From: an uncultured Ruminococcus sp.
GTDB lineage: Bacteria; Bacillota; Clostridia; Oscillospirales; Ruminococcaceae
DNA: 64,000 nucleotides
Direction: 5' to 3'
Assembly (NCBI GenBank): GCA_947629455.1
Contig: CANRDT010000007.1
Span: forward strand, 23,248-87,247
Shown: positions 55,308 to 64,000 of the stretch, piece by piece
Layout of the letters: every line of letters starts with the position of its first letter
How positions within the stretch are numbered: the stretch's first letter is position 1
The notes under the pieces: model-generated
The model's input: the letters and a program-made list of their open reading frames with translations, nothing else
The model's database searches: none
What the model was told of the DNA's origin: nothing
Program-made: the position numbers and the translations under genes

Positions 55308-55337
55308 GACCTGACTTCTCATAGTCAGGCTCTTTTT
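55308..55337 (+). terminator. Terminator after gyrA
   Basis: CCTGAC and GTCAGG form a stem with an 8-base loop, followed by CTCTTTTTTT. Convergent parA may share it. Confidence 0.7.
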
Positions 55338-55345
55338 TTATGGAA

Positions 55346-56116
55346 TTATGCGTTTTTGTCAGACTTTAGTATCTCCTTTGCAAGGGATTCATACGCCTTG
55401 GTGCCTTTCGATCTTTTATCGTAATAGACGACGGGCATAGCGAAACTGGGAGCTTCCGAAAGGGAAATGTTGCGCGGTATGACCGTCTTGAAAACGCAGT
55501 CGGGAAAGAATTTCACGACTTCCGCGGCTACCTGCCCCGTGACCTTGTAACGCTCGACATACATCGTGAAAAGTATGCCCTCTATTTTAAGATCCCTGTT
55601 CCAGTTTGAACGTATTCGCTCGATCGTGCGGTTAAGCTCCACCAGACCTTCCAGCGAGAGAAATTCGCACTGTATCGGGATAATGACGCTGTCCGCCGCG
55701 ACAAGCGCGTTGATAGTCAGCATATCGAGAGTGGGCGGACAGTCGATAAGTATGTAATCGTAAAATTCCGCCGCCGGAACAAGCGCTTTGCGCATCTGCT
55801 TTGCCCTTTCGTTTACCGAGATAAGCTCGATCGCCGCGCCGGAAAGCTCCTGCGTGGTCGGAATTATAGAGACTCCTCGGAACTGCGTGGCGACAGCCGC
55901 CTCAAAAGCCGTACACGAACCCATCAGCATTTCGTAGACGGTATTTCGTATAGATTTTTTGCGGATACCGTAGCTGGTGGTCGTGTTCCCCTGCGGATCG
56001 GAATCGACGATCAGCACTTTCTTTCCCTTTTCACCCAGAGCAGCCGCAAGATTTACTACCGTGGTGGTCTTGCCGACGCCGCCTTTTTGATTTGATACCG
56101 CTATGATCTTTCCCAT
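55346..56116 (-). CDS. parA: Chromosome-partitioning ATPase ParA/Soj
   Basis: A 256-residue deviant Walker ATPase beginning [19 protein letters not shown], with the ParA switch DSDPQGN and the [18 protein letters not shown] segment. The start at 56116 is the conserved one; a longer frame extends into the fumarase gene without support. It works with ParB on parS to segregate origins and to regulate DnaA. parB is not next to it, although a parS site is. It is the last gene of the zapA-to-parA run. Confidence 0.96.
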   Translation of the reverse strand: MGKIIAVSNQKGGVGKTTTVVNLAAALGEKGKKVLIVDSDPQGNTTTSYGIRKKSIRNTVYEMLMGSCTAFEAAVATQFRGVSIIPTTQELSGAAIELISVNERAKQMRKALVPAAEFYDYILIDCPPTLDMLTINALVAADSVIIPIQCEFLSLEGLVELNRTIERIRSNWNRDLKIEGILFTMYVERYKVTGQVAAEVVKFFPDCVFKTVIPRNISLSEAPSFAMPVVYYDKRSKGTKAYESLAKEILKSDKNA

Positions 56117-56133
56117 ATCCGTTCCGCCTTTTC

Positions 56134-56976
56134 TCAGATGATCCGCTGCGCGTGACGTGTGACGTGGCAGCCGACATTTACCGAAACGGGAAGTCCCGCA
56201 ATGTGAGTGGGGGCTTGCTCGATGTTGACCGCAAGACAGGTCTGCGTTCCGCCGAATCCCTGAGGTCCTATGCCGAGCTTGTTTATCTGCCCGAGAATAC
56301 GTTCCTCCAGATCGCGGTAGAGCGGCTTGGGATTTCTGACGGAAACGCTGCGGCACAAAGCCTTTTTCGCAAGATAAGCGCACTGCTCAAAATCGCCGCC
56401 GATACCAACTCCGATAACGATCGGCGGACAGGGGTTAGAGCCTGCCTGTGCGCATACGCCGACTACCCAATCGACTATCTCGTCGACGGTAACGGAAGGC
56501 GTCATCATTTTAAGCTGCGACATATTCTCGCTGCCGAAACCTTTCGGCGCAACGGTGATCTTTACCTTATCTCCCGTACAAACGTCAAGATGAATTACCG
56601 CAGGAGTATTGTTGTTGGTATTCACTCGTTCGAGCGGATCGCCGACTACCGAACAGCGCAGCCTGCCTTCGGTATAGCCTTGCGCAACTCCCTTATTGAC
56701 CGAATCTTTCAGATCTCCCCCGACAAAATGAACGTCCTGACCTATTTCCATAAAGACCACAGCCATTCCGCAGTCCTGGCATATCGGAATGACCTCTTCT
56801 TTGGCAACGGAAATATTGCGGATTATGTCGTCAAAGACGTTTTTTCCGACGGGGGAGCGTTCTTTCTGCGCCGAACATTCGATACATTTTTCAAGATCGT
56901 CGGGAAGATAAAGATTTGCCTCGATACAAAGCTCGCGTACCGCCTTTTCGATCTCGGCGACGTTTATTTCTCTCAT
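56134..56976 (-). CDS. Class I fumarase/tartrate dehydratase alpha subunit
   Basis: A 280-residue iron-sulfur hydro-lyase subunit. Cysteines in [10 protein letters not shown] and [14 protein letters not shown] fit the 4Fe-4S cluster ligands, and the end reads [12 protein letters not shown]. The start [10 protein letters not shown] follows AAAGGAG. In two-subunit class I fumarases the beta subunit normally follows at once; here parA follows, so beta must be elsewhere. It interconverts fumarate and malate in anaerobes. A tartrate-dehydratase role cannot be excluded. Confidence 0.92.
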   Translation of the reverse strand: MREINVAEIEKAVRELCIEANLYLPDDLEKCIECSAQKERSPVGKNVFDDIIRNISVAKEEVIPICQDCGMAVVFMEIGQDVHFVGGDLKDSVNKGVAQGYTEGRLRCSVVGDPLERVNTNNNTPAVIHLDVCTGDKVKITVAPKGFGSENMSQLKMMTPSVTVDEIVDWVVGVCAQAGSNPCPPIVIGVGIGGDFEQCAYLAKKALCRSVSVRNPKPLYRDLEERILGQINKLGIGPQGFGGTQTCLAVNIEQAPTHIAGLPVSVNVGCHVTRHAQRII

Positions 56977-57004
56977 AAAAATTCTCCTTTTGCGTAATAT
57001 TTGT

Positions 57005-58021
57005 CTATACGGATATTTTGTCAAGCGGCAGCGTTGCGATACCGTTAAGGCTCTCGTCCGCGCGTTTTCCTGCGAGATAGTCAAAATATCCTTGACAGCC
57101 GATCATTGCCGCATTGTCGCCGCAGTATTTCAGCTGCGGCATATAAAGTTTATATCCCTTTTGCCGACAGACCTGAGAAAAAGCTTCTCTCACTCCCGAA
57201 TTGGCGGAAACTCCTCCTGCCAGCGCGATAGTGGAATATCCCAGATCGTCGGCGGCAAGCATGGTCTTTTCAACGAGAATATCCGAAACGGTTTTCTGAA
57301 AACTTGCCGCAACGTCCTCCCGACAAAGCTTTTCATTTCTCTGAGCGGCATTGTGGACGAGATTTATGACTGCTGTTTTGAGTCCCGAAAAGGAAAAATC
57401 ATACTTACAGCCCTGTACTTTCGGGTGCGGAAGTCTGTATGCTGACGGATCACCCGACTTTGCAGCCTGATCTATAAATTTTCCGCCGGGATATTCATAC
57501 CCCAGAGTGCGCGCCGCCTTGTCGAAACATTCTCCTGCCGCGTCGTCGTGCGTTCTGCCCACGACGTGATAATGCGTGTGGTCGAGGACTTCCACAATGT
57601 GTGAATGTCCTCCCGATACTACCAGACAAAGATAGGGGGGTTCAAGCTCCGGGTGCGAAAGATAATTTGCCGCTATATGCCCTGCTATATGGTGAACGGG
57701 TATCAGCGGTTTTTCCGCTGCCATTGCAAGCCCCTTGGCAAAGCTTATCCCGACCAGCAGCGCCCCGATAAGTCCCGGCGCATACGTCACGGCTACCGCG
57801 TCGATACCGTCGGGAGAACAGCCGCTTTGCTCGAATGCCGCCTGCACCACCGAGTATATGCTCTCGGCGTGCATTCTGGAGGCTATCTCCGGCACGACAC
57901 CGCCGTACAGCTTGTGTTTGTCTATCTGCGTCGCCACTATATCGGAAAGCACCTTTCTGCCGTCCTCGACGACCGCCGCCGCCGTTTCATCACAGGAGCT
58001 TTCTATCGCGAGTATTTTCAT
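57005..58021 (-). CDS. tsaD: tRNA N6-adenosine threonylcarbamoyltransferase TsaD
   Basis: A 338-residue ASKHA-fold enzyme that installs t6A37 on ANN-decoding tRNAs. The metal-binding HIAGH and the VVSGGHSH motif are present, and ALAGGVSANSGVR lies near the C-terminus. It is adjacent to rimI, its usual neighbour. The length is normal. Confidence 0.97.
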   Translation of the reverse strand: MKILAIESSCDETAAAVVEDGRKVLSDIVATQIDKHKLYGGVVPEIASRMHAESIYSVVQAAFEQSGCSPDGIDAVAVTYAPGLIGALLVGISFAKGLAMAAEKPLIPVHHIAGHIAANYLSHPELEPPYLCLVVSGGHSHIVEVLDHTHYHVVGRTHDDAAGECFDKAARTLGYEYPGGKFIDQAAKSGDPSAYRLPHPKVQGCKYDFSFSGLKTAVINLVHNAAQRNEKLCREDVAASFQKTVSDILVEKTMLAADDLGYSTIALAGGVSANSGVREAFSQVCRQKGYKLYMPQLKYCGDNAAMIGCQGYFDYLAGKRADESLNGIATLPLDKISV

Positions 58022-58035
58022 TTCCTGACTTCCTT

Positions 58036-58767
58036 TCAGATCTGTCCGTATATCCTTTTTATCTCATCGGAAAAATCTCCGCTGCCGTTCTGTACGAATA
58101 ACTGCGGCTCGACCTGCATAAACGAACCGCCGCCCTTTCTCCCCTCTATAAGAAAAAGCCACGGCGGAGAATCGGGGGTCTTGCTTACAAACCTCAGCCG
58201 TTTCGGTTCTATCCCGTTTGAGCGCATAGCCGACATTACGTCGCACAGCCGCTGAGGGCGGTTGCAAAGGCACAGCCTGCCGCCGAATTTAAGATTTCGC
58301 TTTGCGGCGGCGCATATATCGTCAATATTGCAAAGCGTTTCGTGACGTGCCGCCCTGCCTGCCGCCGTGCTGCTCTGCGCTCCCGTTCCTGCCGTCTTAT
58401 AGGGCGGATTGCAGGTGATAACGTCAAATTCCCTGCCGCTGCGGTAATCTTTCAAGTCCGCCATATTCGGGATAATATCCTCTATCCCCGATCTTTCGAG
58501 CGACAACCTTTGCAAAGCGACCGCCTTTTCCATGATCTCCACTGTCTCGATGACCGCAGGGCGGAAACGTTTATACATCAGCAGAGCCACAATGCCGCTG
58601 CCCGAGCAGAGATCGCATACCCTGTCCTTATGCCTCGGAGCGGCAAAATCAGACAGCAGGAAAGCGTCCGTGCCGAATCTGTGTTCGGAGGATATACAGA
58701 TCCTTATATTTTCCCCCAGATCTTCATATTCAAGATCGGTATATGCCGCGTTTTTAAGCTCTTCCAA
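58036..58767 (-). CDS. TrmN6/YfiC-like N6-adenine methyltransferase
   Basis: A 243-residue Rossmann-fold methyltransferase. The SAM motif is VCDLCSGSGIVALL and the catalytic motif NPPY is in VITCNPPYKT. The start is taken as TTG 58767 (LEELKNAAY) because AAAGGAG lies 8 bases upstream. Relatives methylate A37 of tRNA1(Val). It sits between rimI and tsaD, consistent with a tRNA-modification role. Confidence 0.88.
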   Translation of the reverse strand: MEELKNAAYTDLEYEDLGENIRICISSEHRFGTDAFLLSDFAAPRHKDRVCDLCSGSGIVALLMYKRFRPAVIETVEIMEKAVALQRLSLERSGIEDIIPNMADLKDYRSGREFDVITCNPPYKTAGTGAQSSTAAGRAARHETLCNIDDICAAAKRNLKFGGRLCLCNRPQRLCDVMSAMRSNGIEPKRLRFVSKTPDSPPWLFLIEGRKGGGSFMQVEPQLFVQNGSGDFSDEIKRIYGQI

Positions 58768-58786
58768 AAAATACGCTCCTTTCGCG

Positions 58787-59227
58787 TCAGCCGTTTTTGC
58801 AGTAAGACATAAGCACCGCGTCCTCGCGCGGATCTTCATAGAAATTCCTGCGTCTGCCCGTTTCCCTGAAACCTGCGCTTTCATACAGCCGCCGCGCAGG
58901 AAGATTTGACTCCCTCACCTCGAGATATATCCCCTCGCTGCCGCGATGATCTTCTATAAGCCTTTTCAGGAGCTTTCTGCCTATCCCCCGTCTGCGGAAT
59001 TTTTCCGCGACTGCCAGCTGATCGAGAGAAACTTCTCCCCCGACGCTCATAACGGTCATACAGCCTGCCGTTTCTCCTTCGCAGAACGCGGCATATATCC
59101 TGTAAAGTCCGTTGTCGAGCGTTTCTCTGAGCTGACGTTCGCTCCATACCTCGTTCAGACAAGCCGCCTGCAAGCGGTGTATGTTTTCTATATCCTCCTC
59201 ATGGGCGAGCCTTATCTCTGTTTCCAT
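58787..59227 (-). CDS. rimI: RimI-type protein N-acetyltransferase
   Basis: A 146-residue GNAT enzyme. The acetyl-CoA loop FRRRGIGRKLL and the YESAGFRETGRRRNFY segment match RimI, which acetylates the N-terminus of ribosomal protein S18. The start METEIRL at 59227 follows CGGAG. It is in the same run as tsaD; tsaB was not found beside it. Confidence 0.9.
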   Translation of the reverse strand: METEIRLAHEEDIENIHRLQAACLNEVWSERQLRETLDNGLYRIYAAFCEGETAGCMTVMSVGGEVSLDQLAVAEKFRRRGIGRKLLKRLIEDHRGSEGIYLEVRESNLPARRLYESAGFRETGRRRNFYEDPREDAVLMSYCKNG

Positions 59228-59249
59228 AGCCATACTCCGTTTTTGCATT

Positions 59250-60401
59250 TCAGACAACTCTTACGCCGCCGCAGAAAACAGCCGACGGAGAGGAAGTCAC
59301 CTCGAACGGACTGCCCTTGAAAAGTACGAGATCGGCGCGTTTTCCTGCCTGCACCGAGCCTGTCAGATCGTCGATACCGGCTATCTGCGCGGCGTTTACG
59401 GTTATGCTGTCCAGAGCCTGCGAAAACGTCATACCGTGTTTTATGCATATTCCTGCCGTCAGCGGCAGATACTGAATGGGCGTTTCCGAATGATCGGTGC
59501 ATATGGCGGTCCGTACTCCTGCAGCCGCAAGAACAGCGGGATTTTTCGGAGTTATATTGGCAAGCTCGGGTTTGCAGGCATCGCAGATGATCGGTCCTGC
59601 GACCGCGTCCGCTTTTTCCTGCGCCAGCTCGTCCGCTATAAGATGACCTTCCGTGCAGTGGATAAGCACATAACCGAGCCCGAACTCTTTTGCTATCCTC
59701 ACTGCGGTAAAAATGTCGTCCGCCCTGTGACAGTGAAAATGCGCTTTCAGCTCCCCTTTGAGCAGGGGTATGAGCGACTGCGATCTTATATCATATTCGG
59801 GAGGATCGTCGCCGTTTTCCTCCGCCTTTTCAAGATCGAGCATATACCTTTTCGCCTTTGCGAGGGTTTCCCGTATCATTGCGCTTATCGCCATTCTCGT
59901 GCAGGGGGATTCGTCGCGGCTCATATAGGTCATTTTCGGATTTTCCCCGAGCGAGAATTTTATCCCCACGTTTCTTAACAGCATTTTGTCTATCCGCTTG
60001 CCGTATGTTGCTGCCGCCGCCACCGAACCTGCTATCGGATTCATCGAGCCGGGGGAGATGACCGCGGCGGTTATCCCTGCGTTCAGCGCCTCGCGAAAGC
60101 TTGCGTCATACGGATTTACCGCGTCGATCACTCTCAAGTGCGGCGAAACGGGTTCGCTCTCCTCATTGAAATCCTCGCTCTCCGCCCCCACTCCGTTGGT
60201 GGTCAGTCCGAGATGAGTATGCGCGTCGATAAATCCCGGATAGAGCGTAAGTCCCTCGCCGTTGAGATCGTCGGGATTCACTTTATCGGGTTCGCCGCTT
60301 TCCACCCTGCTTATCAGACCGTCTGCGATCCGGACATAGCCTTTTTGGATAATATCCCTGTTTTCATTTTGTGTATATATTTTAACGTTGTATATAAGCA
60401 T
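59250..60401 (-). CDS. Amidohydrolase (imidazolonepropionase-like)
   Basis: A 383-residue TIM-barrel metal hydrolase. Metal ligands are visible in FIDAHTHLGL, in HFHCH, in LIHCTEGH and in the aspartate of TAICTDHSETP. These proteins hydrolyse cyclic amides or peptides. Sequence alone does not fix the substrate. It lies between dut and rimI in the minus-strand operon. Confidence 0.9.
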   Translation of the reverse strand: MLIYNVKIYTQNENRDIIQKGYVRIADGLISRVESGEPDKVNPDDLNGEGLTLYPGFIDAHTHLGLTTNGVGAESEDFNEESEPVSPHLRVIDAVNPYDASFREALNAGITAAVISPGSMNPIAGSVAAAATYGKRIDKMLLRNVGIKFSLGENPKMTYMSRDESPCTRMAISAMIRETLAKAKRYMLDLEKAEENGDDPPEYDIRSQSLIPLLKGELKAHFHCHRADDIFTAVRIAKEFGLGYVLIHCTEGHLIADELAQEKADAVAGPIICDACKPELANITPKNPAVLAAAGVRTAICTDHSETPIQYLPLTAGICIKHGMTFSQALDSITVNAAQIAGIDDLTGSVQAGKRADLVLFKGSPFEVTSSPSAVFCGGVRVV

Positions 60402-60419
60402 TGTTTTTCCTCCGATGAC

Positions 60420-60863
60420 CTATCTTGCCGTAGAGCCGAAACCGCCCGTTCCTCTGTCGGTATCGGACAAGCTGTCTGACTGCACTATTTCGGGCTTGCA
60501 TACCGGCATAACTATCAGCTGCGCGATACGGTCGTTTGGTCTGACGGTATATGCCGATGAGGAGTGATTGTGCAGAAAGACCACGATCTCACCTCGGTAA
60601 TCGGTATCCACCACGCCGACGCAGTTTGCGGGAGCAATGCCGTGTTTGCAGGCAAGCGACGACCGCGCAAAGATCATAAGAGCGTGATCTCCGTCCGCGT
60701 TTTCCAGTTCGGCGGCGATACCCGTCGGAATCGGCACGCTCTCCCCCGGCATTATCCGTATCTCTTCCCCGATACAAGCGAAGAGATCATATCCCGCGCT
60801 GCCGCATGTGGCGCAGAATGGCAGCTTTGCGGAGTTTTTGAGCTTTTTTATCTTCAGTACCAT
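60420..60863 (-). CDS. dut: dUTP diphosphatase
   Basis: A 147-residue trimeric dUTPase with all five motifs: AGYDL, ARSSLACKHGI, GVVDTDYRGEI, RIAQLIV and RGTGGFGST. It removes dUTP and supplies dUMP for thymidylate. The start MVLKIKKLKN at 60863 is the conserved one. Confidence 0.97.
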   Translation of the reverse strand: MVLKIKKLKNSAKLPFCATCGSAGYDLFACIGEEIRIMPGESVPIPTGIAAELENADGDHALMIFARSSLACKHGIAPANCVGVVDTDYRGEIVVFLHNHSSSAYTVRPNDRIAQLIVMPVCKPEIVQSDSLSDTDRGTGGFGSTAR

Positions 60864-60885
60864 TTTAACCTGTTTAACCTCCGTT

Positions 60886-62967
60886 TCAGATAACTCCTCT
60901 GAAATAAAGTCCTCTTGTGTATTCTCCCGAAAAATTTTCCCCCGACTTGTATCGGCGGATAATATCCTGCGCAGTCTGTAGATCTTCGTCCACAAAATTC
61001 AGCCAGATAAAAGAAAGCTGCTTAAAGCTGTCCGCAGTATCCGCAAGATAGAGCGGAACGCTGTTGAATATGCAGGAATATTCCTTATTTTCGCCGCACC
61101 TGACGGGGAATTTTCTGCCCGTGCGGTCTTTAATATATCCCCTGCCGCCGCACTTTGCGCAGCCTGCCGCCGCTCTCACGGGGCAGTTTGCGGTAATCAT
61201 AAGCGGAAGTCTGCCGTAAGCGATGATACCCCTCGGCATATCGCCGCGCAGAGCGTTTATCTGCGGCGTTTTCAACTCAAACGAAACCGTGCAGTCCGCA
61301 AGACCCTGCTCTTTAAGTATCTTCATAGCCGCGCTGTTGGCGACGTTCAGTCCATGACCGCCGTGCAGCGTAAGACCGAGCTTTCTGCCCATAAGGATAT
61401 GAGAATAATTGGTGCAGACTATATGTTCAAGACCTTTATTTTTAAGTTTTTCAAGCTGCCGCTCGTCCCGTTCCTCATCGAGAGTAAATGCCGGCATTTG
61501 CGCGGCAAGCTTATCGGTGGGAATATCCTTATCGAGCAGACTTTCTGTTTCCCACAGCGGACAGGCGGCGAGAGAAAATTTATCACACCCGAGCTTTTCG
61601 ATAAGCCGTGCGCCTGCGCAGATACGTATATACGCCGCAAGTGTTTTTGGCGGAGCGTTTTCATACCGCGGCATATTTTCCGTAAAGGGTATCTTTTTCG
61701 TATAAAAATTACATCTCTTTTCGTCAAGAACGGCGCACATTTCACGCCGCAATGCGTTTATTTCGGACGACGGCAGAAACAATCCGCCGTCAGGCTTGCA
61801 GGAGATGTTCTTCGGCTCGTAAATGGTATCGCCCAGTTTGGAAAGCTGTTTTTTCAGATTCTCTTCATTTGCCGCCTTATTTGCGGCAGGCTGGGGTATA
61901 TTCCCCCTTACGACGGCCGTCAGACCGTTTTCGTCCTGTGCGGAAAGTACCGTTTCACTGTCCTTTTTCACCGTGAAAGTCATATCTATCCTGCTGCGCT
62001 TATATTCCCTGCGGTATAGTTCTTTGAGAGGAGCGAGCGCCTCGGCGGAGGAAAGCACGTCCTCCTTTTGCCTTGAACCGAACATCTCCCGTCCTCTTTG
62101 CGAGGTGAGGTAGCCGTCCGTAAATCCTCCCCGTGAAAAGACTTTTCTCAGCAGATCGCGGTCATACGGCTGTCCGTTCATTGAACGTCTTACCGCGTCT
62201 ACCGCAGCGGCGACATATTCGGGACGTTTCATTCTCCCCTCGATCTTGAAAGAATCCACCCCGATATTTTCAAGCTGACGTAAATGTTCCACGTGGGACA
62301 AATCTTTAAGAGAAAGATCATAGCGGTCGGCACCGCGCCCCGACTGACCGTGAGATGTGAGCGACGCGTCCGCAGGAAGTCGGCAGGCTTGCGCACACAT
62401 ACCTCGATTGGCGCTGCGCGAACCGATCACCGCGCTCATATAGCACTGTCCTGAAACCGACATACACAACGCCCCGTGAACGAAAATTTCTACTTCCGCG
62501 TTAAGGCTGCAAAGTCTGCGGATATTTTCAAGCGGCAGCTCCCTTGCGGCAACTATCCGCGAAAAGCCGAGTTTAGACGCAAATTCCGAACCGAGCGCGG
62601 TGTGAATGGTCATCTGTGTGGACGCGTGCAAAGGCATAGTGGGACAGCAGCGTCTTACTATTTCAACAAGCGCAAGATCCTGAATTATAAGTCCGTCGAT
62701 ACCTATAGAACAGGCAAAGGCAATGTCAGCCGCGCAGTCGTCAAGCTGATCGTCCGTGATAATGGTGTTTATCGCCTGATATACTTTGACGCCGCGTATG
62801 TGGCACTTGCGGACCGCGTCGGCAAGCTGACCGCGCGAAAAATTCGCCGCATTCTGTCTGGCGGAAAAACGCTCCCCTCCCAGATAGACCGCATCGCAGC
62901 CTGCACGCAGAGCGGCGTCAAGCGACTGTGGAGAACCGCACGGAGCAAGTATTTCGGGTCTGTGCAT
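60886..62967 (-). CDS. Peptidase U32 family protein
   Basis: A 693-residue protein. The N-terminal TIM-barrel carries the U32 signature EIFVHGALCMSVSGQCYMSA. A long C-terminal part contains CPLWETE and a cysteine group (CPVRAAAGCAKCGG). Relatives (RlhA, TrhP, UbiU) are [4Fe-4S] enzymes acting in RNA hydroxylation; old annotation calls them collagenases. The four-cysteine pattern supports an Fe-S enzyme. It overlaps the last base of zapA and contains a parS-like sequence at 62285-62300. Confidence 0.92.
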   Translation of the reverse strand: MHRPEILAPCGSPQSLDAALRAGCDAVYLGGERFSARQNAANFSRGQLADAVRKCHIRGVKVYQAINTIITDDQLDDCAADIAFACSIGIDGLIIQDLALVEIVRRCCPTMPLHASTQMTIHTALGSEFASKLGFSRIVAARELPLENIRRLCSLNAEVEIFVHGALCMSVSGQCYMSAVIGSRSANRGMCAQACRLPADASLTSHGQSGRGADRYDLSLKDLSHVEHLRQLENIGVDSFKIEGRMKRPEYVAAAVDAVRRSMNGQPYDRDLLRKVFSRGGFTDGYLTSQRGREMFGSRQKEDVLSSAEALAPLKELYRREYKRSRIDMTFTVKKDSETVLSAQDENGLTAVVRGNIPQPAANKAANEENLKKQLSKLGDTIYEPKNISCKPDGGLFLPSSEINALRREMCAVLDEKRCNFYTKKIPFTENMPRYENAPPKTLAAYIRICAGARLIEKLGCDKFSLAACPLWETESLLDKDIPTDKLAAQMPAFTLDEERDERQLEKLKNKGLEHIVCTNYSHILMGRKLGLTLHGGHGLNVANSAAMKILKEQGLADCTVSFELKTPQINALRGDMPRGIIAYGRLPLMITANCPVRAAAGCAKCGGRGYIKDRTGRKFPVRCGENKEYSCIFNSVPLYLADTADSFKQLSFIWLNFVDEDLQTAQDIIRRYKSGENFSGEYTRGLYFRGVI
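62285..62300. promoter_or_regulatory. Second parS-like site inside the U32 gene
   Basis: TGTTCCACGTGGGACA differs at one base from the perfect palindrome at 55277. parS sites of other bacteria also occur inside genes near the origin. Confidence 0.7.
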
Positions 62968-63419
62968 TACTTCTTGCCGTAGCCGTAAGGGGACTTGTTT
63001 TCAAGCGCGTCGCTTATGTCGCGGGAAATTATGTCGCTTGCAGAGATCTTCTCGTTCTTAGGCTCAAACGACTTGCGCAGCTTTAATTCCTTTTCAAGCT
63101 GCACCGCTCTTTCGGCAAACTCCATAGCGTCGTTCTTCGCCTCCTCCGCCTCCTGTCTTGCGGCATTCGCCTCGTCGACGTATGTCTTGATCTGCGTCCT
63201 GATGTTTTCTATGTTCTTCCGCGCTTTCGTTAATTCGTCATAACATTCAAGACAGATCAGCGCGGCTGCGTCCTGTACCGATAAGGTCGCTTTTGAACTT
63301 AACAGATCAGCCATCTTCCGATTTAACTCCGCGGCAAGCCGGTCGGTGTACTCTTTGCTCTCGTCCGTCATTAACCGATAGTCACGGTTGAAAATGTGTA
63401 CCGTCATCTCGTTTTTCAT
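62967..63419 (-). CDS. zapA: Cell division protein ZapA
   Basis: A 150-residue FtsZ-ring stabiliser. The N-terminal domain (VHIFNRDYRLMTDESKEYTDRLAAELN) is followed by a long coiled coil rich in Ala/Glu/Lys and a short tail ending YGYGKK. It is longer than the 80-100 residues of many ZapA proteins because of the extended coiled coil. It is first in the operon. Confidence 0.9.
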   Translation of the reverse strand: MKNEMTVHIFNRDYRLMTDESKEYTDRLAAELNRKMADLLSSKATLSVQDAAALICLECYDELTKARKNIENIRTQIKTYVDEANAARQEAEEAKNDAMEFAERAVQLEKELKLRKSFEPKNEKISASDIISRDISDALENKSPYGYGKK

Positions 63420-63462
63420 CGTTTTCAGATCCTTTCTGTGTGATACTTATTGCGTTATCACT

Positions 63463-63492
63463 ATTATACTATATTTTGATGTACTTAGTCAA
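63463..63492 (-). promoter_or_regulatory. Promoter of the zapA-to-parA operon
   Basis: Minus-strand TTGACT (63487-63492) and TATAAT (63463-63468), 18 bases apart, about 45 bases before zapA. Confidence 0.75.
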
Positions 63493-63504
63493 GCTATTTT
63501 CTTT

Positions 63505-63780
63505 CTTTGGGGATATACCTTCCCTTTTCGGGGGATATATCTTCCCTTTTCGGGGAAAACCCTTTTGAAAAAGGGTTATTCCCCGAACCCCTTTCCTAAA
63601 ACTTTTGATGATTTTTTTGCGAGAGGTACAAATCTTTCAAAAGTTTTCAAAAAGGCAAGTTTGTCATTCTATTAAACTACTGCACCTCTCGCAAAAAAAT
63701 GATTAAGGCTTTAAAAAGAAGTTATGGGAACAGCTCTTTCCAAGAAGATTCCTCCCAAAGAGAGAAAAATATATCCCTCA
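63505..63780. repeat. Palindromic element family 1, copy 12
   Basis: Outer hairpin AACCCTTTTGAAAAAGGGTT within a G/C-run clamp, preceded by a doubled CTTCCCTTTTCGGGG. Inner arms TTTTTTTGCGAGAGGT and ACCTCTCGCAAAAAAA. It is closely similar to the element at 39818-40075. Confidence 0.85.
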
Positions 63781-64000
63781 GAAAAGAGGACTATATTCCG
63801 AAAAGAGAAAAACGTTTACGAAGTATTGACAAAAGGAGAGGGAATAGTGTACAATATATTTATAAAGGGTACGAATCACGGAAATCAATTTTTGCAAAAT
63901 TGATCTTAAAAAACAAGAGTTTCAGAGACAAGAGGCAATAAAAAAGTCTGCAAAGCGGAATGATATTTTAAAATATGCGCCGCAGGCGCTCCTTGTCTGA
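63781..64000. other. Window end: promoter-like site without a visible gene
   Basis: TTGACA (63826-63831) and TACAAT (63850-63855) are 18 bases apart, but no open frame with a ribosome binding site follows before the window ends. The last 35 bases (ATGCGCCGCAGGCGCTCCTT) repeat those at 25704-25723. Confidence 0.45.

Noticed and set aside
63388..63675. 95-residue frame at the window end
   Set aside because: It is made of repeat element sequence; similar frames appear in other copies (5297-5626, 17097-17387) for the same reason.

Overview
The window is chromosomal DNA around the replication origin of a Gram-positive anaerobe of the class Clostridia, most likely a Ruminococcus-like member of the Oscillospiraceae. 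The evidence is the order dnaA-dnaN-S4 protein-recF-remB-type DUF370-gyrB-gyrA, a T-box leader ahead of a hisS...aspS operon, an L10 attenuator leader ahead of rplJ-rplL, strong TTGACA-N17-TATAAT promoters, purine-rich ribosome binding sites, an anaerobic gene set (formate-tetrahydrofolate ligase, class I fumarase, cobalamin genes) and a cytoplasmic GH113-type glycosidase. No tRNA, rRNA, transposase, integrase or CRISPR array was found.

Layout. 0.4-5.5 kb holds a ClC channel, an odd phosphoribosyltransferase, a DtxR-type regulator and a zinc-ribbon/lipoprotein/zinc-ribbon cluster. 6-15.4 kb holds fhs (minus), then a shrunken cell-shape cluster (PBP, MinD, methylglyoxal synthase) and the T-box-controlled hisS-X-Y-aspS operon. 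15.6-20 kb holds a permuted papain-like protein, a membrane protein, a GH113-like glycosidase and a MATE transporter. 20.7-23.2 kb is a Zn/Cd efflux operon with a clear ArsR operator. 24.2-25.4 kb is rplJ-rplL. 25.8-35 kb looks like one long minus-strand operon: alaS, HIT, comEC, holA, TOPRIM, MBOAT, DHHW. 35.6-37.3 kb holds two cobalamin genes. 37.3-40.4 kb is a gene-poor stretch with repeats, a minus-strand structured RNA, DUF1292 and an unusual transcription unit of about 1.1 kb. Then follow a GH25/Fn3 secreted muramidase, a PfkB-type kinase, the origin region and initiation/gyrase block (45-55.3 kb), a parS site, and a minus-strand operon running zapA, U32, dut, amidohydrolase, rimI, trmN6-like, tsaD, fumarase alpha, parA.

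Two things are not explained by ordinary gene content. First, 38,628-39,805 has a perfect promoter at one end and a strong hairpin terminator at the other but no normal gene. It carries about a dozen copies of a Shine-Dalgarno-plus-spacer motif (consensus GGAGTGAGTCCGATG), each followed by a tiny open frame or by a lost start codon. Second, a family of interspersed elements of about 220-260 bp occurs at eight loci. Each has a long inner stem whose sequence differs between copies but stays complementary within a copy, flanked by terminator-like hairpins; four loci are back-to-back pairs. At least two further repeat families are present, one of them apparently inserted into an element of the first family.

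Limits: all identifications come from reading the sequence and from recalled family motifs. No database search, folding calculation or alignment was run. Start codons were chosen by ribosome-binding-site position and family N-termini.
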